Assembly: GCA_030378085.1 (NCBI GenBank)
Contig: JAUCGK010000020.1
Span: forward strand, 1-33,242
Direction of reading: 5' to 3'
From: Candidatus Parabeggiatoa sp. HSG14
Lineage (GTDB): Bacteria > Pseudomonadota > Gammaproteobacteria > Beggiatoales > Beggiatoaceae
Length of the DNA: 33,242 nt
A model generated the notes under the pieces. It worked only from the letters and a program-made list of their open reading frames with translations, was not told the DNA's origin and did not search any database. The position numbers were made by a program, and so were the translations under genes. Every line of letters starts with the position of its first letter. Positions within the stretch are counted from its first letter, which is position 1. Of this stretch, positions 1 to 8,059 are shown in pieces.

Positions 1-537
1 TGATGTTTGGTTCCACCCGTGTACGGGGGGTTAGGGGGGTATCCCCAAAATCTGTTACAATCAGCAAAATTTCATTTTGCACTACTCTGGTATTCACTTT
101 TGAAGTACAGTGCGTAACATCAGTTACTTAACCTGAGTTCGATATAAGTTGATGAATATAACTAATTGTATTTGTTATATAATACACTGATAATTGTGAC
201 AATTGTTCCCCCATTTTATTTGGGAACACAATACATCAGAAGCTTTGCTTCGAGTTTTGCCAAGCAAAGCTTGGCAGACAGTGCGTTCCCAAATAAAATT
301 TGGGAACGATATTGAATTAACTCTATTTTTACATCGAACTCAGGCTACTTAAATGCAGAGTGGTTTATCTCCCTCAATCCAAAACAATAAACCCAGAATA
401 TATGTATGGTTATTTTGTGTACATAGGATAGATGTTTATGGCTTCTACCCTGTTTTTGAAGTCCAAAAAACGTATTTATGAACAATTTTATTCTGATTTT
501 GGATAGTGCTTGTGCGGAACGTTGGTTAAAAGGTTTG
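1..537. other. Gene-free left edge with palindromic repeats
   Basis: I see no convincing gene here. The stretch contains a palindromic element at 205-307 and, at 507-525, a single copy of the terminal sequence of the 257-bp element found at 17777-18033. A possible 69-residue minus-strand frame (345-554) lacks recognisable features and runs through that repeat end, so it is not called. Confidence 0.6.
205..307. repeat. GTTCCCAAAT-type palindromic element
   Basis: Two hairpins with the ends GTTCCC...GGGAAC lie about 80 bp apart. They enclose a third short stem (AGCTTTGCTT...AAGCAAAGCT). The same architecture, with different inner sequence, recurs at 28893-28986. This looks like a dispersed non-coding repeat family of the host. 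Confidence 0.7.
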
Positions 538-2031
538 TTATTTTTTAAGCACATATTTTTCTACACTTTCTTGATTTTTTACTAAAAACTGTAAAAGCAT
601 TTCATAGTCATTACGAGTAATGGCTGATTTTTCTTGCCGTGTTTGCGATTCAAAGTGATAGCACACAGCATTGCTTACAAAGTAGTTTTTTTTATGATGC
701 TTTATACAGTTTAGGTTGAGTTCAACATCTTCTAAACATTTTTGATAAGCAGGGTTAAATCCCCCCACTTTTTTAAACAATGCTTTTGACATCAATAAAA
801 ATGCAGCGGTTGAGCCAATGATATCTTTTTCCACCTCATCAGGTTCAAAATGGTAATAAGAACGAAACCCTGTATGACCAATTTCTAGTTTACCCTGATT
901 CATTGCAAGTTGAATACCGCCATGTTGGATGGTATTATCCGCAAAATGTAGCCGACAACCAATAGTACCACAGGCTTTTTTGTTTTGGAGATACACTTGT
1001 ACCATTCGTATTAGTGCATCATTAATCAGTTCAATATCATTGTTACAAAATAATATAAGTTCAGAATTTGCATCAGTATGATTTAAAACCACTTCATTAT
1101 TGGTACGTGCAAAATGATAATTGTCAAATTCCACCACTTTTAGATTCATCTTAGTTGTGTTGACAAGCTCATAAATCTCTTCTAATTCTTCCTTCGATGA
1201 ACCTGTATCCGCTACAATGATTTCATAATTAGAATAACTTGATTTTTCGGCGAATGAGTTGAGACAATTAAAGAGTAGAAAATTTTTGGACTTGTGAAGA
1301 ATCACAATAGAGATTTTGGGCGCATTTTTGATTTTGAGCGATTTATTGTCAAAAATCAACGAAGGCTTTAATGTGCAAGGTAAATTATATTTGTGTGTGG
1401 TGAGAAATTGTGTCCGTTGTTGTTCCCAAATGTCATTCGTTTGCCCAATGGATTTATGAATAAGTGGCACATTAAAAATAACACCAATTTTAACATCCGC
1501 AATAAAGTGAGCAATACAAAAATCAATATCATAAAAATGAAAGTCGGTTAAACGCTCATTGAAATTCTCTCGCAATTTTTGTCGATTCACTGCCATAAAA
1601 ACACCATCTACACAAACGACGGGAATAATTCTCTCCTTAAAATTGCCAGAATACTTGGTTGTCCAAGTTTTCTTCTCACACTGATGTTTAACAATACCAA
1701 TGGTTGTCAAAGCATTTTCCCACCAAATACCACTTTTTGATAAATTCGCAGTGCCAGCAATACCCAAAATACCATATTCAGAGTGTTGCAAATGTTGGAT
1801 AACATTACGCCCCCAGTTATTGCTTTCAAAAATAACATCATCATGGATAAAAACTATAAAATCTTGTTTGGCTGTACTTAAAGCGTGGTTATACACAGCA
1901 CTAAGAGATTTATCACCTGGATTAGTGTAAGCCAAAATTTCGACTTTTTTAAGTCCACACGTTTGTTGTAAATGACGAACAAATTGCGGATCATTTTGAC
2001 GAGTGCTATAAACAATGGTAAAATTTATCAT
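538..2031 (-). CDS. Two-domain family 2 glycosyltransferase
   Basis: The 497-residue product has two GT-A type domains and is probably cytoplasmic or membrane-associated, making a surface polysaccharide or glycan. Domain 1 (about 1-215) carries the acidic sugar-nucleotide motif FIHDDVIF at 61-68. Domain 2 (from about 236) opens with KISIVILHKS and carries the CNNDIEL motif near 327 in place of a classic DxD. It then shows the typical GT2 segments IGSTAAFLLMSK and GGFNPAYQKCLEDVELN. There is no transmembrane segment or signal peptide. It is monocistronic here, with about 700 bp to the next upstream gene. The acceptor cannot be read from the sequence. Some two-domain GT2 enzymes transfer two sugars; whether both domains are active here is not known. 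Confidence 0.88.
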   Translation of the reverse strand: MINFTIVYSTRQNDPQFVRHLQQTCGLKKVEILAYTNPGDKSLSAVYNHALSTAKQDFIVFIHDDVIFESNNWGRNVIQHLQHSEYGILGIAGTANLSKSGIWWENALTTIGIVKHQCEKKTWTTKYSGNFKERIIPVVCVDGVFMAVNRQKLRENFNERLTDFHFYDIDFCIAHFIADVKIGVIFNVPLIHKSIGQTNDIWEQQRTQFLTTHKYNLPCTLKPSLIFDNKSLKIKNAPKISIVILHKSKNFLLFNCLNSFAEKSSYSNYEIIVADTGSSKEELEEIYELVNTTKMNLKVVEFDNYHFARTNNEVVLNHTDANSELILFCNNDIELINDALIRMVQVYLQNKKACGTIGCRLHFADNTIQHGGIQLAMNQGKLEIGHTGFRSYYHFEPDEVEKDIIGSTAAFLLMSKALFKKVGGFNPAYQKCLEDVELNLNCIKHHKKNYFVSNAVCYHFESQTRQEKSAITRNDYEMLLQFLVKNQESVEKYVLKK

Positions 2032-2066
2032 AAGTTGGGAGTTGGTAATCCTATAAGATATATACT

Positions 2067-2091
2067 GGAATCCAAAGTTTCAGCTTTGGAA
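2067..2091. repeat. GGAGTCCAAA-family hairpin, variant copy
   Basis: A short stem with the form GGAATCCAAAG...CTTTGGAA. It belongs to the hairpin family scattered at 6874-6930, 20584-20632, 25879-25900, 28998-29048, 30647-30710 and 32986-33013. Confidence 0.6.
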
Positions 2092-2136
2092 ATTACAACC
2101 TGAAAACGAAGAGTAAACAGTCTATACTCAGAACAT

Positions 2137-2218
2137 TCAAGTTTTCGGATTATGAGAATTGCCAACCAGACTTGACAGGTTTTGAAAACCTGTCAGGTCT
2201 TAAATCCGAAAACTTGAA
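2137..2218. repeat. Nested inverted repeat with CTGACAGGT core
   Basis: The outer arms TTCAAGTTTTCGGAT and ATCCGAAAACTTGAA flank an inner palindrome, GACAGGTTTT-G-AAAACCTGTC, at 2174-2194. The outer arm alone recurs at 20293-20307. The inner palindrome recurs at 6716-6743, and at 9201-9233 with compensating base changes (CTGCCAGG/CCTGGCAG). Conservation of pairing with changed sequence suggests a structured DNA or RNA element. Confidence 0.7.
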
Positions 2219-2304
2219 CACCCAGAGTATATATTAGACATTATACCGATTTAAATTATAGCTGTTTCATAGTACCAAGGTATGAATTGAAGTCTGAAAT
2301 TATG

Positions 2305-2401
2305 TATAGCGTTTCCCGATTGCGTCAGGTACAAGTCCCCTCTTTAAATTAAGGAGGGGATTTAGGAGAGGTTGTACTTTATCCAATCGGAAAACGCTAT
2401 A
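2305..2401 (+). mobile_element. MITE-like element, copy 1
   Basis: This 97-bp sequence is bounded by the inverted ends TATAGCGTTTCCCGATTG and CAATCGGAAAACGCTATA, with a C/T-rich and G/A-rich core. A second copy lies at 20396-20491 in the opposite orientation and matches closely along its whole length. It codes for nothing, so it is best read as a non-autonomous element moved by a transposase elsewhere in the genome. Confidence 0.75.
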
Positions 2402-2743
2402 TAATGTACTGTTTTCATTATGTACTTGTGTAACGCAAATTACCAAAGCCTATTTTAGGAAAGAGGTTTCAACTTTTGATGCTATATCTATCATTATAGC
2501 TAGACTGTTTAAGGCCAAAAATCTAAGGTCAATACTGGATGGCGATTTAGAGTTTTTCTTTGATGGGATAAAGCTGCTTTAAGACTTGCTTCGACTTTTT
2601 TTTGCAAGATGTTTTATTATAGTACGAATAGTCTTTAATTTTGTAAAAAAAAAACGCCATAATAGCACACTTTATTCAAAACTGATAGGTGGTAAGAACT
2701 AGAACATTGAGTTATTATCTACCGAAATTTATACCAAAAATTA

Positions 2744-3766
2744 TCAATCACTCAAAAACCACAATTGAATTAAAAACAAGTGGATTGCAATCAATAGTAT
2801 GAAAGCTAAGCGTACTATTAGCGCAGGGTTGCCTGTTTTTAAACTATTTTCTATAGCTCCTCCCACGATGTTAGTAACGATGAGAGCGGTTATGAATACG
2901 ATAAAACCTGTTATGCCTAACATTACACCTGATGCGATGCCCAGTACCATACCTGGTTGTAGATTTAGCATAATGGCTAATGTTATACCCAGTACCACGC
3001 CTAATATTAGGTTGATTATCATACCTAGTATCATGCTATTTACTATGCCTAACACCATGTTAATAGCTATACCTAACACCACACCCAACACAATGCCATT
3101 CATTAATAACTCTTTGCCTTTATTGCCAAACTTACCTGTTAACAGCCAACTTCCTACTAATACGATACTAATTAACAAATAAGCTTCAGAAGATATTGTT
3201 TTGGTGAAATGAGGCAACCATTCTAATCCTAATGCTAAGGTAGGTACAAACAAAGGCCACCAAATTAAAGTACTGACCAACCATTTGCCAACCTGTTTTT
3301 CATCGCTTTCTCCAAAGATTTGTCGGTAAATTTTTAGTTGTTGAGGTTTGACTAAAATCCACCATAACAAGCGTAGATGATCGAGAGGATTTAAAGGTGA
3401 GAGCCGTTTGAAGGATTTTAGGGCCTTAGATTCTTTGAATTGATTTTTTGATTTTTGCGGTTGGAATAATGCCATTTTCCAGCTTTGCACTGCCCATTCT
3501 GCGGGTATTTTTTCTATACTTAAGTTTTTACATAATTTTTGAACTAAGTAATTTGCTAACGCCTCTTGCAATAAAGCAGACGATGGATTTAATAAATCTT
3601 TAACTACGCCTTCTTTAATGGCATTGGTTAGCAAAAATATTTCTGGTTGATGTTTATCACCACAAGCTTCTTGAAGGAAAGACTCACAACGTTTAGCATC
3701 CTTGCTCAAAATTGCGCCGTGATGTTCGATGAGTTCTCGTAATTTTTGACGAGGAAAATCGTCCAT
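2744..3766 (-). CDS. Membrane protein A with adaptor-like N-domain and tetrapeptide repeats
   Basis: I do not recognise a named family for the whole protein (340 residues). Residues 1-100 form a helical soluble domain (DFPRQKLRELIEHHG, AKRCESFLQEACG, AIKEGV) of a type I recall at the N-termini of bacterial signalling proteins. Residues about 120-185 carry the conserved segment NPxDHLRLLWWxLVxPQQL, followed by VGKWLVSTLIWWPL. A long hydrophobic tract (about 200-310) then runs in four-residue steps such as GVVL-GIAI-NMVL-GIVN. The C-terminus has the shared motif ENSLKTG plus a last membrane helix. It is the third gene of the PP2C operon, 17 bp after B, with AGGA 9 bases before ATG. Paralogous to B throughout and to C in its C-terminal half. 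Confidence 0.85.
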   Translation of the reverse strand: MDDFPRQKLRELIEHHGAILSKDAKRCESFLQEACGDKHQPEIFLLTNAIKEGVVKDLLNPSSALLQEALANYLVQKLCKNLSIEKIPAEWAVQSWKMALFQPQKSKNQFKESKALKSFKRLSPLNPLDHLRLLWWILVKPQQLKIYRQIFGESDEKQVGKWLVSTLIWWPLFVPTLALGLEWLPHFTKTISSEAYLLISIVLVGSWLLTGKFGNKGKELLMNGIVLGVVLGIAINMVLGIVNSMILGMIINLILGVVLGITLAIMLNLQPGMVLGIASGVMLGITGFIVFITALIVTNIVGGAIENSLKTGNPALIVRLAFILLIAIHLFLIQLWFLSD

Positions 3767-3783
3767 TGTTATTTCCTAAACGT

Positions 3784-5193
3784 TTAAAGGTTAAGCAATC
3801 CAGTATATAACCCAATTAAAAATAGATTAGTTGTTATCAATAGTAGAAAAGCTAAACGGGCACGTAAAAGGGGAGTACCAGTTTTTAAACTATTTTCTAT
3901 AACCCTCCCCACACTAATTGCTAACATAGTCACTACTATAGGTGTTATAACTAACAAGCTAATGAATACGCTATCTCCTGCACCACCGGCAATGCCGACA
4001 GCAATAACAATCATTACGACAACGGTTACACCACCCAATGCACCACCTACTACCCCGCCTGCCATGCCGTTTGAAACTCCCACCGCAACGATGCTTGTCA
4101 TACCAAGTGCCACACTAATTGCCACTACACTCACCATGCCGACCATTGCACTACCGGCTCTGCCACCCACAATAAGACCTGCCATGACACTTGCGATACC
4201 TCCCACCACTCCGCTTATTCCACCTGTTATTCCACCAAAAGCAACTCCGCCTGCCAACACACCTGCCATAATGCCTGCTATGATACCTGCTATAATGCTT
4301 GTACTTTCAACAGCTATAACAACAGCTACGATACCTGCTACAAGCCCTGCTATAATACCTATTACAATATTTGCTGTTCTTTTTATACCTATATTTCCTA
4401 ACCATCCCATTATTAACCAACAGCCCACTAACAAGGTACTAATTAGCAGATAAGCCTCTGGGTGTAATATTGCCTCAGTAAAATGAGGCAATAATTCTAC
4501 TCCTAGTGCTAAAGTAGGTACAAAAAAAGGCCACCATGTAAGGGTATTGACCAACAATTTGCCGACATGCTTTTCATCTACTTCTCCAAAAAATTGTCGA
4601 TAAATTTGCAATTGTTGAGGCATCACTAAAACCCACCATAGTAAGCGCAAATGATCGAATGGATTTAAAGGGGAAAGTGGCTTCAATGGTTTTGCCATTG
4701 ATAGTGTTGAATATTGGCTGCTTACTATCGGTTGGGTAACTGTTCCACCCGTTTGTTTTGTTATCCATTGATTAGCTTGATTTAATATGATAGCCAATTG
4801 TTGAATTTTTTTGATAGGGTAAATGTTTGATTGTTGGGATTGTAACTTCGTGACTTGAGTGGGTGATATTTGAGAGGGTGATATTTGAGATAAGGCGACT
4901 GCCCAAGTTTCTATTGTCCATTCAGCCAATGTTTTATCCAGTCCCAAATCATCATGTAATCGTTGTGCTAAGCGTTTTAATAATGCGGCTTGTGGTAAAA
5001 TGGCTGGCGGATTTAATAAGCTTTTTGGCACACCTTCTTTAATGGCATTGATTAATACAAACACTTCACGCTTGTATTTTCCACCACAGGCATCACGTAG
5101 GAAAGACTCACAACGTTTAGCGTCAAAACTCAAGTTTGTGCCGTGATGTTCGATGAGTTCTCGTAATTTTTGGCGGGGAAAATCGTGCATCAT
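3784..5193 (-). CDS. Membrane protein B with adaptor-like N-domain and tetrapeptide repeats
   Basis: This 469-residue paralogue of A has the same order of parts. The N-terminal helical domain (1-103) contains RQKLRELIEHHG and RCESFLRDACGG. A Q/S/T-rich linker (about 104-165) is absent from A. The NPFDHLRLLWW domain spans about 170-240. A glycine/alanine/valine-rich tract (about 260-430) is built of four-residue steps such as IAGI-IAGI-MAGV. The C-terminus carries ENSLKTGTP. Its ATG overlaps the PP2C stop codon (ATGA), so translation is probably coupled to the phosphatase. The repeats are longer than in A and have a different sequence, whereas the flanking domains are well conserved. The function is unknown; a membrane effector or receptor regulated with PP2C is an inference. 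Confidence 0.87.
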   Translation of the reverse strand: MMHDFPRQKLRELIEHHGTNLSFDAKRCESFLRDACGGKYKREVFVLINAIKEGVPKSLLNPPAILPQAALLKRLAQRLHDDLGLDKTLAEWTIETWAVALSQISPSQISPTQVTKLQSQQSNIYPIKKIQQLAIILNQANQWITKQTGGTVTQPIVSSQYSTLSMAKPLKPLSPLNPFDHLRLLWWVLVMPQQLQIYRQFFGEVDEKHVGKLLVNTLTWWPFFVPTLALGVELLPHFTEAILHPEAYLLISTLLVGCWLIMGWLGNIGIKRTANIVIGIIAGLVAGIVAVVIAVESTSIIAGIIAGIMAGVLAGGVAFGGITGGISGVVGGIASVMAGLIVGGRAGSAMVGMVSVVAISVALGMTSIVAVGVSNGMAGGVVGGALGGVTVVVMIVIAVGIAGGAGDSVFISLLVITPIVVTMLAISVGRVIENSLKTGTPLLRARLAFLLLITTNLFLIGLYTGLLNL

Positions 5194-6032
5194 GACTGAA
5201 GTTGAGAAGGTAAAGGAAAAGTGTCATTAAATATCAACAAGGTGATGTCGTCACCTGTTGCATGTTCAGAATAATCATCTAACCACTGGGGCATTGCCGC
5301 GTCAACAGATTCTATGCCAAATTCCTTGATACGTGTTAAGAGACTCCGCGCAAAAACGTGAAACTGTGCCTCATCTGTAAAAGCATTACTGAGACCATCG
5401 GTTGCCAACAACAAGGCATTTCCTTTATGACGTGTAAGTGTTGCTGTTTGCCAAAGTTTATCAGCACCAGGCGATGATAAGGAATAAGTCACATTACCGA
5501 TAAATTCTTTATTTTGATTTAAGGGTCTTTTTACATCTCCTTCTGGAGAAATACACAAAATATCACCATCTCCAATTTGTCCAAGCAATAAAGCATCAGG
5601 TTGAATGAGTGCTACTAATAAGGTTGTTCCGTAACGCCTTATCAATTGAGAGATGTCCTTGGAATTATCAATTTGGAGAGGAAAACGGGTGGCCGCATCT
5701 TTCAATACAGCTTGCCGCCAATGTCGTCCTATAAGACGTGGAAAATCCTGTTTGAAATTTTTTTTGAGTAACATCGGGCTATTTGCAAAATTATCACAAA
5801 ACTCAACGAGTTTTTTTACCGCCAAAGTGGTGGCTAATATAGCACCCTGTTCACTCAAATCGTGTTGACTGTCACCATGTCCATCGGCAACCGCTAAAGC
5901 AATACACGATTTGTTTTTAATTGTTTTGGATCTCGCATAAGCATCCTGGCAAGGTACATTATTTCGACGATGGGATGCGCCGCGTCGCTTACACGCTAAA
6001 AGCCAACCTAATTCTGTTTTTTGTAAGGACAT
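5190..6032 (-). CDS. PP2C-type (PPM) serine/threonine protein phosphatase
   Basis: The 280-residue protein consists only of a PPM phosphatase domain. It shows the metal-binding motifs in order: QDA with Asp30, ADGHGD with Asp50 and Gly51, GQIGDGDIL in the middle, LLLATDGLSNAF, and the final DDITLLIF. It has no membrane helix, so it should act in the cytoplasm on phospho-Ser/Thr. It is the first gene of a three-gene operon and overlaps membrane protein B by four bases. No protein kinase gene lies in this window, so its substrate must be phosphorylated by an enzyme coded elsewhere. PP2C genes commonly sit in bacterial stress and conflict loci, which fits the surroundings. Confidence 0.93.
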   Translation of the reverse strand: MSLQKTELGWLLACKRRGASHRRNNVPCQDAYARSKTIKNKSCIALAVADGHGDSQHDLSEQGAILATTLAVKKLVEFCDNFANSPMLLKKNFKQDFPRLIGRHWRQAVLKDAATRFPLQIDNSKDISQLIRRYGTTLLVALIQPDALLLGQIGDGDILCISPEGDVKRPLNQNKEFIGNVTYSLSSPGADKLWQTATLTRHKGNALLLATDGLSNAFTDEAQFHVFARSLLTRIKEFGIESVDAAMPQWLDDYSEHATGDDITLLIFNDTFPLPSQLQS

Positions 6033-6160
6033 TTTTGGTTGTTCATGTTAAATGATAACTGATTAATTCTGCTTGTGAGAACTTAAATATGGGAAAATAT
6101 CACATCATAAAAAACCAGTGAGGTGATTTTCAGTTGTTGTTTTTTGGTAAGTTTTTTAAT

Positions 6161-6183
6161 TGACATAATTCATCCATGTCAAT
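6161..6183. promoter_or_regulatory. Possible operator palindrome
   Basis: The arms TTGACAT and ATGTCAA are separated by nine bases, about 130 bp upstream of the PP2C start codon. The size and spacing suit a dimeric regulator, but a chance palindrome in AT-rich DNA is possible. Confidence 0.25.
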
Positions 6184-6715
6184 TTTTTTATTTAAATATA
6201 TTCAGCCCTCATCTGTCAATAGTTAATTTATATTTATACCGAATTTGATACATATCTTAATGGTATTTTTAATACTAATCTGACGGGGGATAAGGCACAG
6301 TTTTAAATAATTTTCTCCATCGCCATTATAGGAATTAGCGGTTTTATGACTTTGTGAGAAAATAAATTTTTACTTTATATTTTTCAGTTTTTTTTTACAA
6401 ATGGGATACTTAACAATAAATACGTATATTTTTCTATAATTATAAACTTTTTATATTGTAACAGTGGTATCAGGCGATTCGATAAAGGGCTGATACTCCC
6501 TAGTTCACACCTGTTAAAATGTTAACTTCATCTACATGTTAATAAATGTTAATAAAATTGTTATCTGAGTAACTCTTGGATAATATTACCCGTTTTGTCG
6601 TCTCTAAAGTCAAATTCATTATTGTTAGGGAATATTGTAAAATAATGTAAAATTTTAGTCCGAAATAAAACGGGGATAGCCAAAAAATGTATTTTCTCTA
6701 AATTCGGTGGAAAAA

Positions 6716-6743
6716 ACCTGACAGGTTTCCAAAACCTGTCAGG
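6716..6743. repeat. CTGACAGGT palindrome
   Basis: The stem ACCTGACAGG...CCTGTCAGGT is the same hairpin as the core at 2174-2194 and the altered copy at 9201-9233. Confidence 0.65.
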
Positions 6744-6873
6744 TTTGGGCAAGTTTACCCACACTTTTTTGTGAAGATACCAAAAAATAAATTATCCAAA
6801 AATCCAATACACTCCTCTCAAGAGGAAATTAAACCCAGATTGGAATAATTATTTTTTTAAATAACTTCAAAAC

Positions 6874-6930
6874 CGCCCAAAATAAATTTTGGAAAATTAG
6901 ATAGGGAGTCCAAAATTTATTTTGGAAACC
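6874..6930. repeat. GGAGTCCAAA-family paired hairpins
   Basis: Two complementary half-elements, CGCCCAAAATAAATTTTGGA and GGAGTCCAAAATTTATTTTG, lie about 30 bp apart and can also pair with each other. This family is dispersed through the intergenic spaces of the window. Confidence 0.6.
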
Positions 6931-7113
6931 AAAAATTAGCATTCCATGCACTTTTAATCATACCCAGTCAATTGGGATTATATAACCCAAAAGTGTAATT
7001 AGGCTAAGATATTTATTAAGCATATCGTTGTTATGATTAGCTTGTCATACATCGTATAAGAGAAAACACACAGAATTTTGCCGTGAATTAAACGGTAACA
7101 AGGAAACTCCAAA

Positions 7114-7863
7114 ATGACAACTATTCCATTAGTTCTCACATTACAGGATATTTTAAAACGCCGTGAACAGGGTGGTATTACTTTTGAATTACATATTCCT
7201 AAATTGGAATTGCAAAAAGGCCAATTTGTTGCTGTTGTAGGTGAAAGTGGTTGTGGTAAAAGTACATTGCTTGATATGTTAGCATTGGTTTCAAGGCCCA
7301 CTCATTGTAGTCAATTTAGCTATTATGAAACTCAAAATGCAGAAACATCGCAACAAACCAATATCAAAAATTTATGGGACAGTGAAGCAGAACATGATTT
7401 GGCAACATTACGCCGTTCACGTTTTGGCTATGTGCTACAAACAGGGGGCTTACTCCCTTTTTTAACGGTGTTTCAAAATTTGCAATTACCTTCAAAGCTT
7501 AACGGCTATCACCATGACTCTCAAATTAAAGATTTAGCAAAACGCTTTGGTGTAGAAGGATTGCTAGATAAGAAACCACAATATCTCTCTGGTGGACAAC
7601 GGCAGCGTGTCGCTATTTTACGTGCCATCAACCATAATCCAAACATTATTCTTGCTGATGAACCCACAGCTGCTGTCGATAAAACGAGAGCTTTGAATAT
7701 TGTGAAAGATTTTCATAATTTGGCTAAAGAAAGTGGTACAACCATTGTGATGGTCACTCATGATCATGATTTAGTAGCACCCTTTGCAGATGTGACTTAT
7801 ACTTTTGATGTGACTGAAGTCTCTGAGACTTTAACACAATCTAACTGTAGATTATTCGTCTAA
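7114..7863 (+). CDS. ABC transporter ATP-binding protein, orphan
   Basis: This is a 249-residue nucleotide-binding subunit with every core motif: Walker A GESGCGKST (43-51), the signature LSGGQRQR (near 159), Walker B with catalytic Glu in ILADEPTAAVD (near 180) and the H-loop VMVTHD. The general form resembles the LolD/MacB-type ATPases that drive lipoprotein release or export, but no permease is encoded next to it. Only small non-coding elements separate it from the Death-like/iSTAND gene, which lies 197 bp downstream on the same strand. An AAGGAAAC ribosome-binding site precedes the ATG. It either works with a distant permease or has been recruited to the neighbouring signalling genes; the sequence does not decide. 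Confidence 0.9.
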   Translation: MTTIPLVLTLQDILKRREQGGITFELHIPKLELQKGQFVAVVGESGCGKSTLLDMLALVSRPTHCSQFSYYETQNAETSQQTNIKNLWDSEAEHDLATLRRSRFGYVLQTGGLLPFLTVFQNLQLPSKLNGYHHDSQIKDLAKRFGVEGLLDKKPQYLSGGQRQRVAILRAINHNPNIILADEPTAAVDKTRALNIVKDFHNLAKESGTTIVMVTHDHDLVAPFADVTYTFDVTEVSETLTQSNCRLFV

Positions 7864-7901
7864 ATTTGCTCCAAAATTAGATTTTCTTGAGTTTAAGATT
7901 T

Positions 7902-7991
7902 GGTAGTCCTGCATAAAGTAGTGGTAGCAGTTTAAAACCATAATAAAATTAATCTCTTAAAAAATTTACCATTACTTTGTGCAGGACTACC
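7902..7991. repeat. 90-bp inverted-repeat element
   Basis: Near-perfect 25-bp inverted ends (GGTAGTCCTGCATAAAGTAG and its complement, with a few mismatches) flank an AT-rich 40-bp centre. It may act as a transcription barrier between the ABC ATPase and the next gene, or be a small MITE. No other copy was noticed in the window. Confidence 0.65.
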
Positions 7992-8059
7992 TAAACTTTT
8001 TGGATCGTCAAGATTTAGTTAAATTATTGAATACAGATAAATAGAGGTTTTATTTCACC

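Larger units (their letters stand above)
2032..2743. other. Repeat-rich intergenic region
   Basis: This gap separates the glycosyltransferase from membrane protein A. It holds a GGAATCC-type hairpin (2067-2091), a nested inverted repeat (2137-2218) and a MITE-like element (2305-2401). Bases 2402-2743 hold no gene or structure I can name, apart from a run of ten A residues near 2645. Confidence 0.6.
6033..7113. other. Long gene-free divergent intergenic region
   Basis: About 1.1 kb of very AT-rich DNA lies between the divergent PP2C operon and the ABC ATPase gene, so it must contain both promoters. I see a short palindrome at 6161-6183, a CTGACAGGT hairpin (6716-6743) and a GGAGTCCAAA-family repeat pair (6874-6930). 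A 67-codon minus-strand frame (6561-6764) is partly built from the hairpin and is not called. No RNA gene is recognisable. Confidence 0.6.

Noticed and set aside
345-554. 69-codon minus-strand frame after the glycosyltransferase
   Set aside because: No recognisable domain, no ribosome-binding site, overlaps the end of the glycosyltransferase gene and runs through a mobile-element end.
2490-2620. Possible transposase remnant on the minus strand (about 30 open codons ending in LDFWP)
   Set aside because: Too short and bounded by stops; no family could be recognised with confidence.
2799-3182. Plus-strand frame opposite membrane protein A
   Set aside because: Open only because the 12-base repeats of the real gene are stop-free on both strands. 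The same explanation covers 3962-4453, opposite protein B.
6561-6764. 67-codon minus-strand frame in the long gap
   Set aside because: Part of it is the translated CTGACAGGT hairpin; composition does not look like protein.
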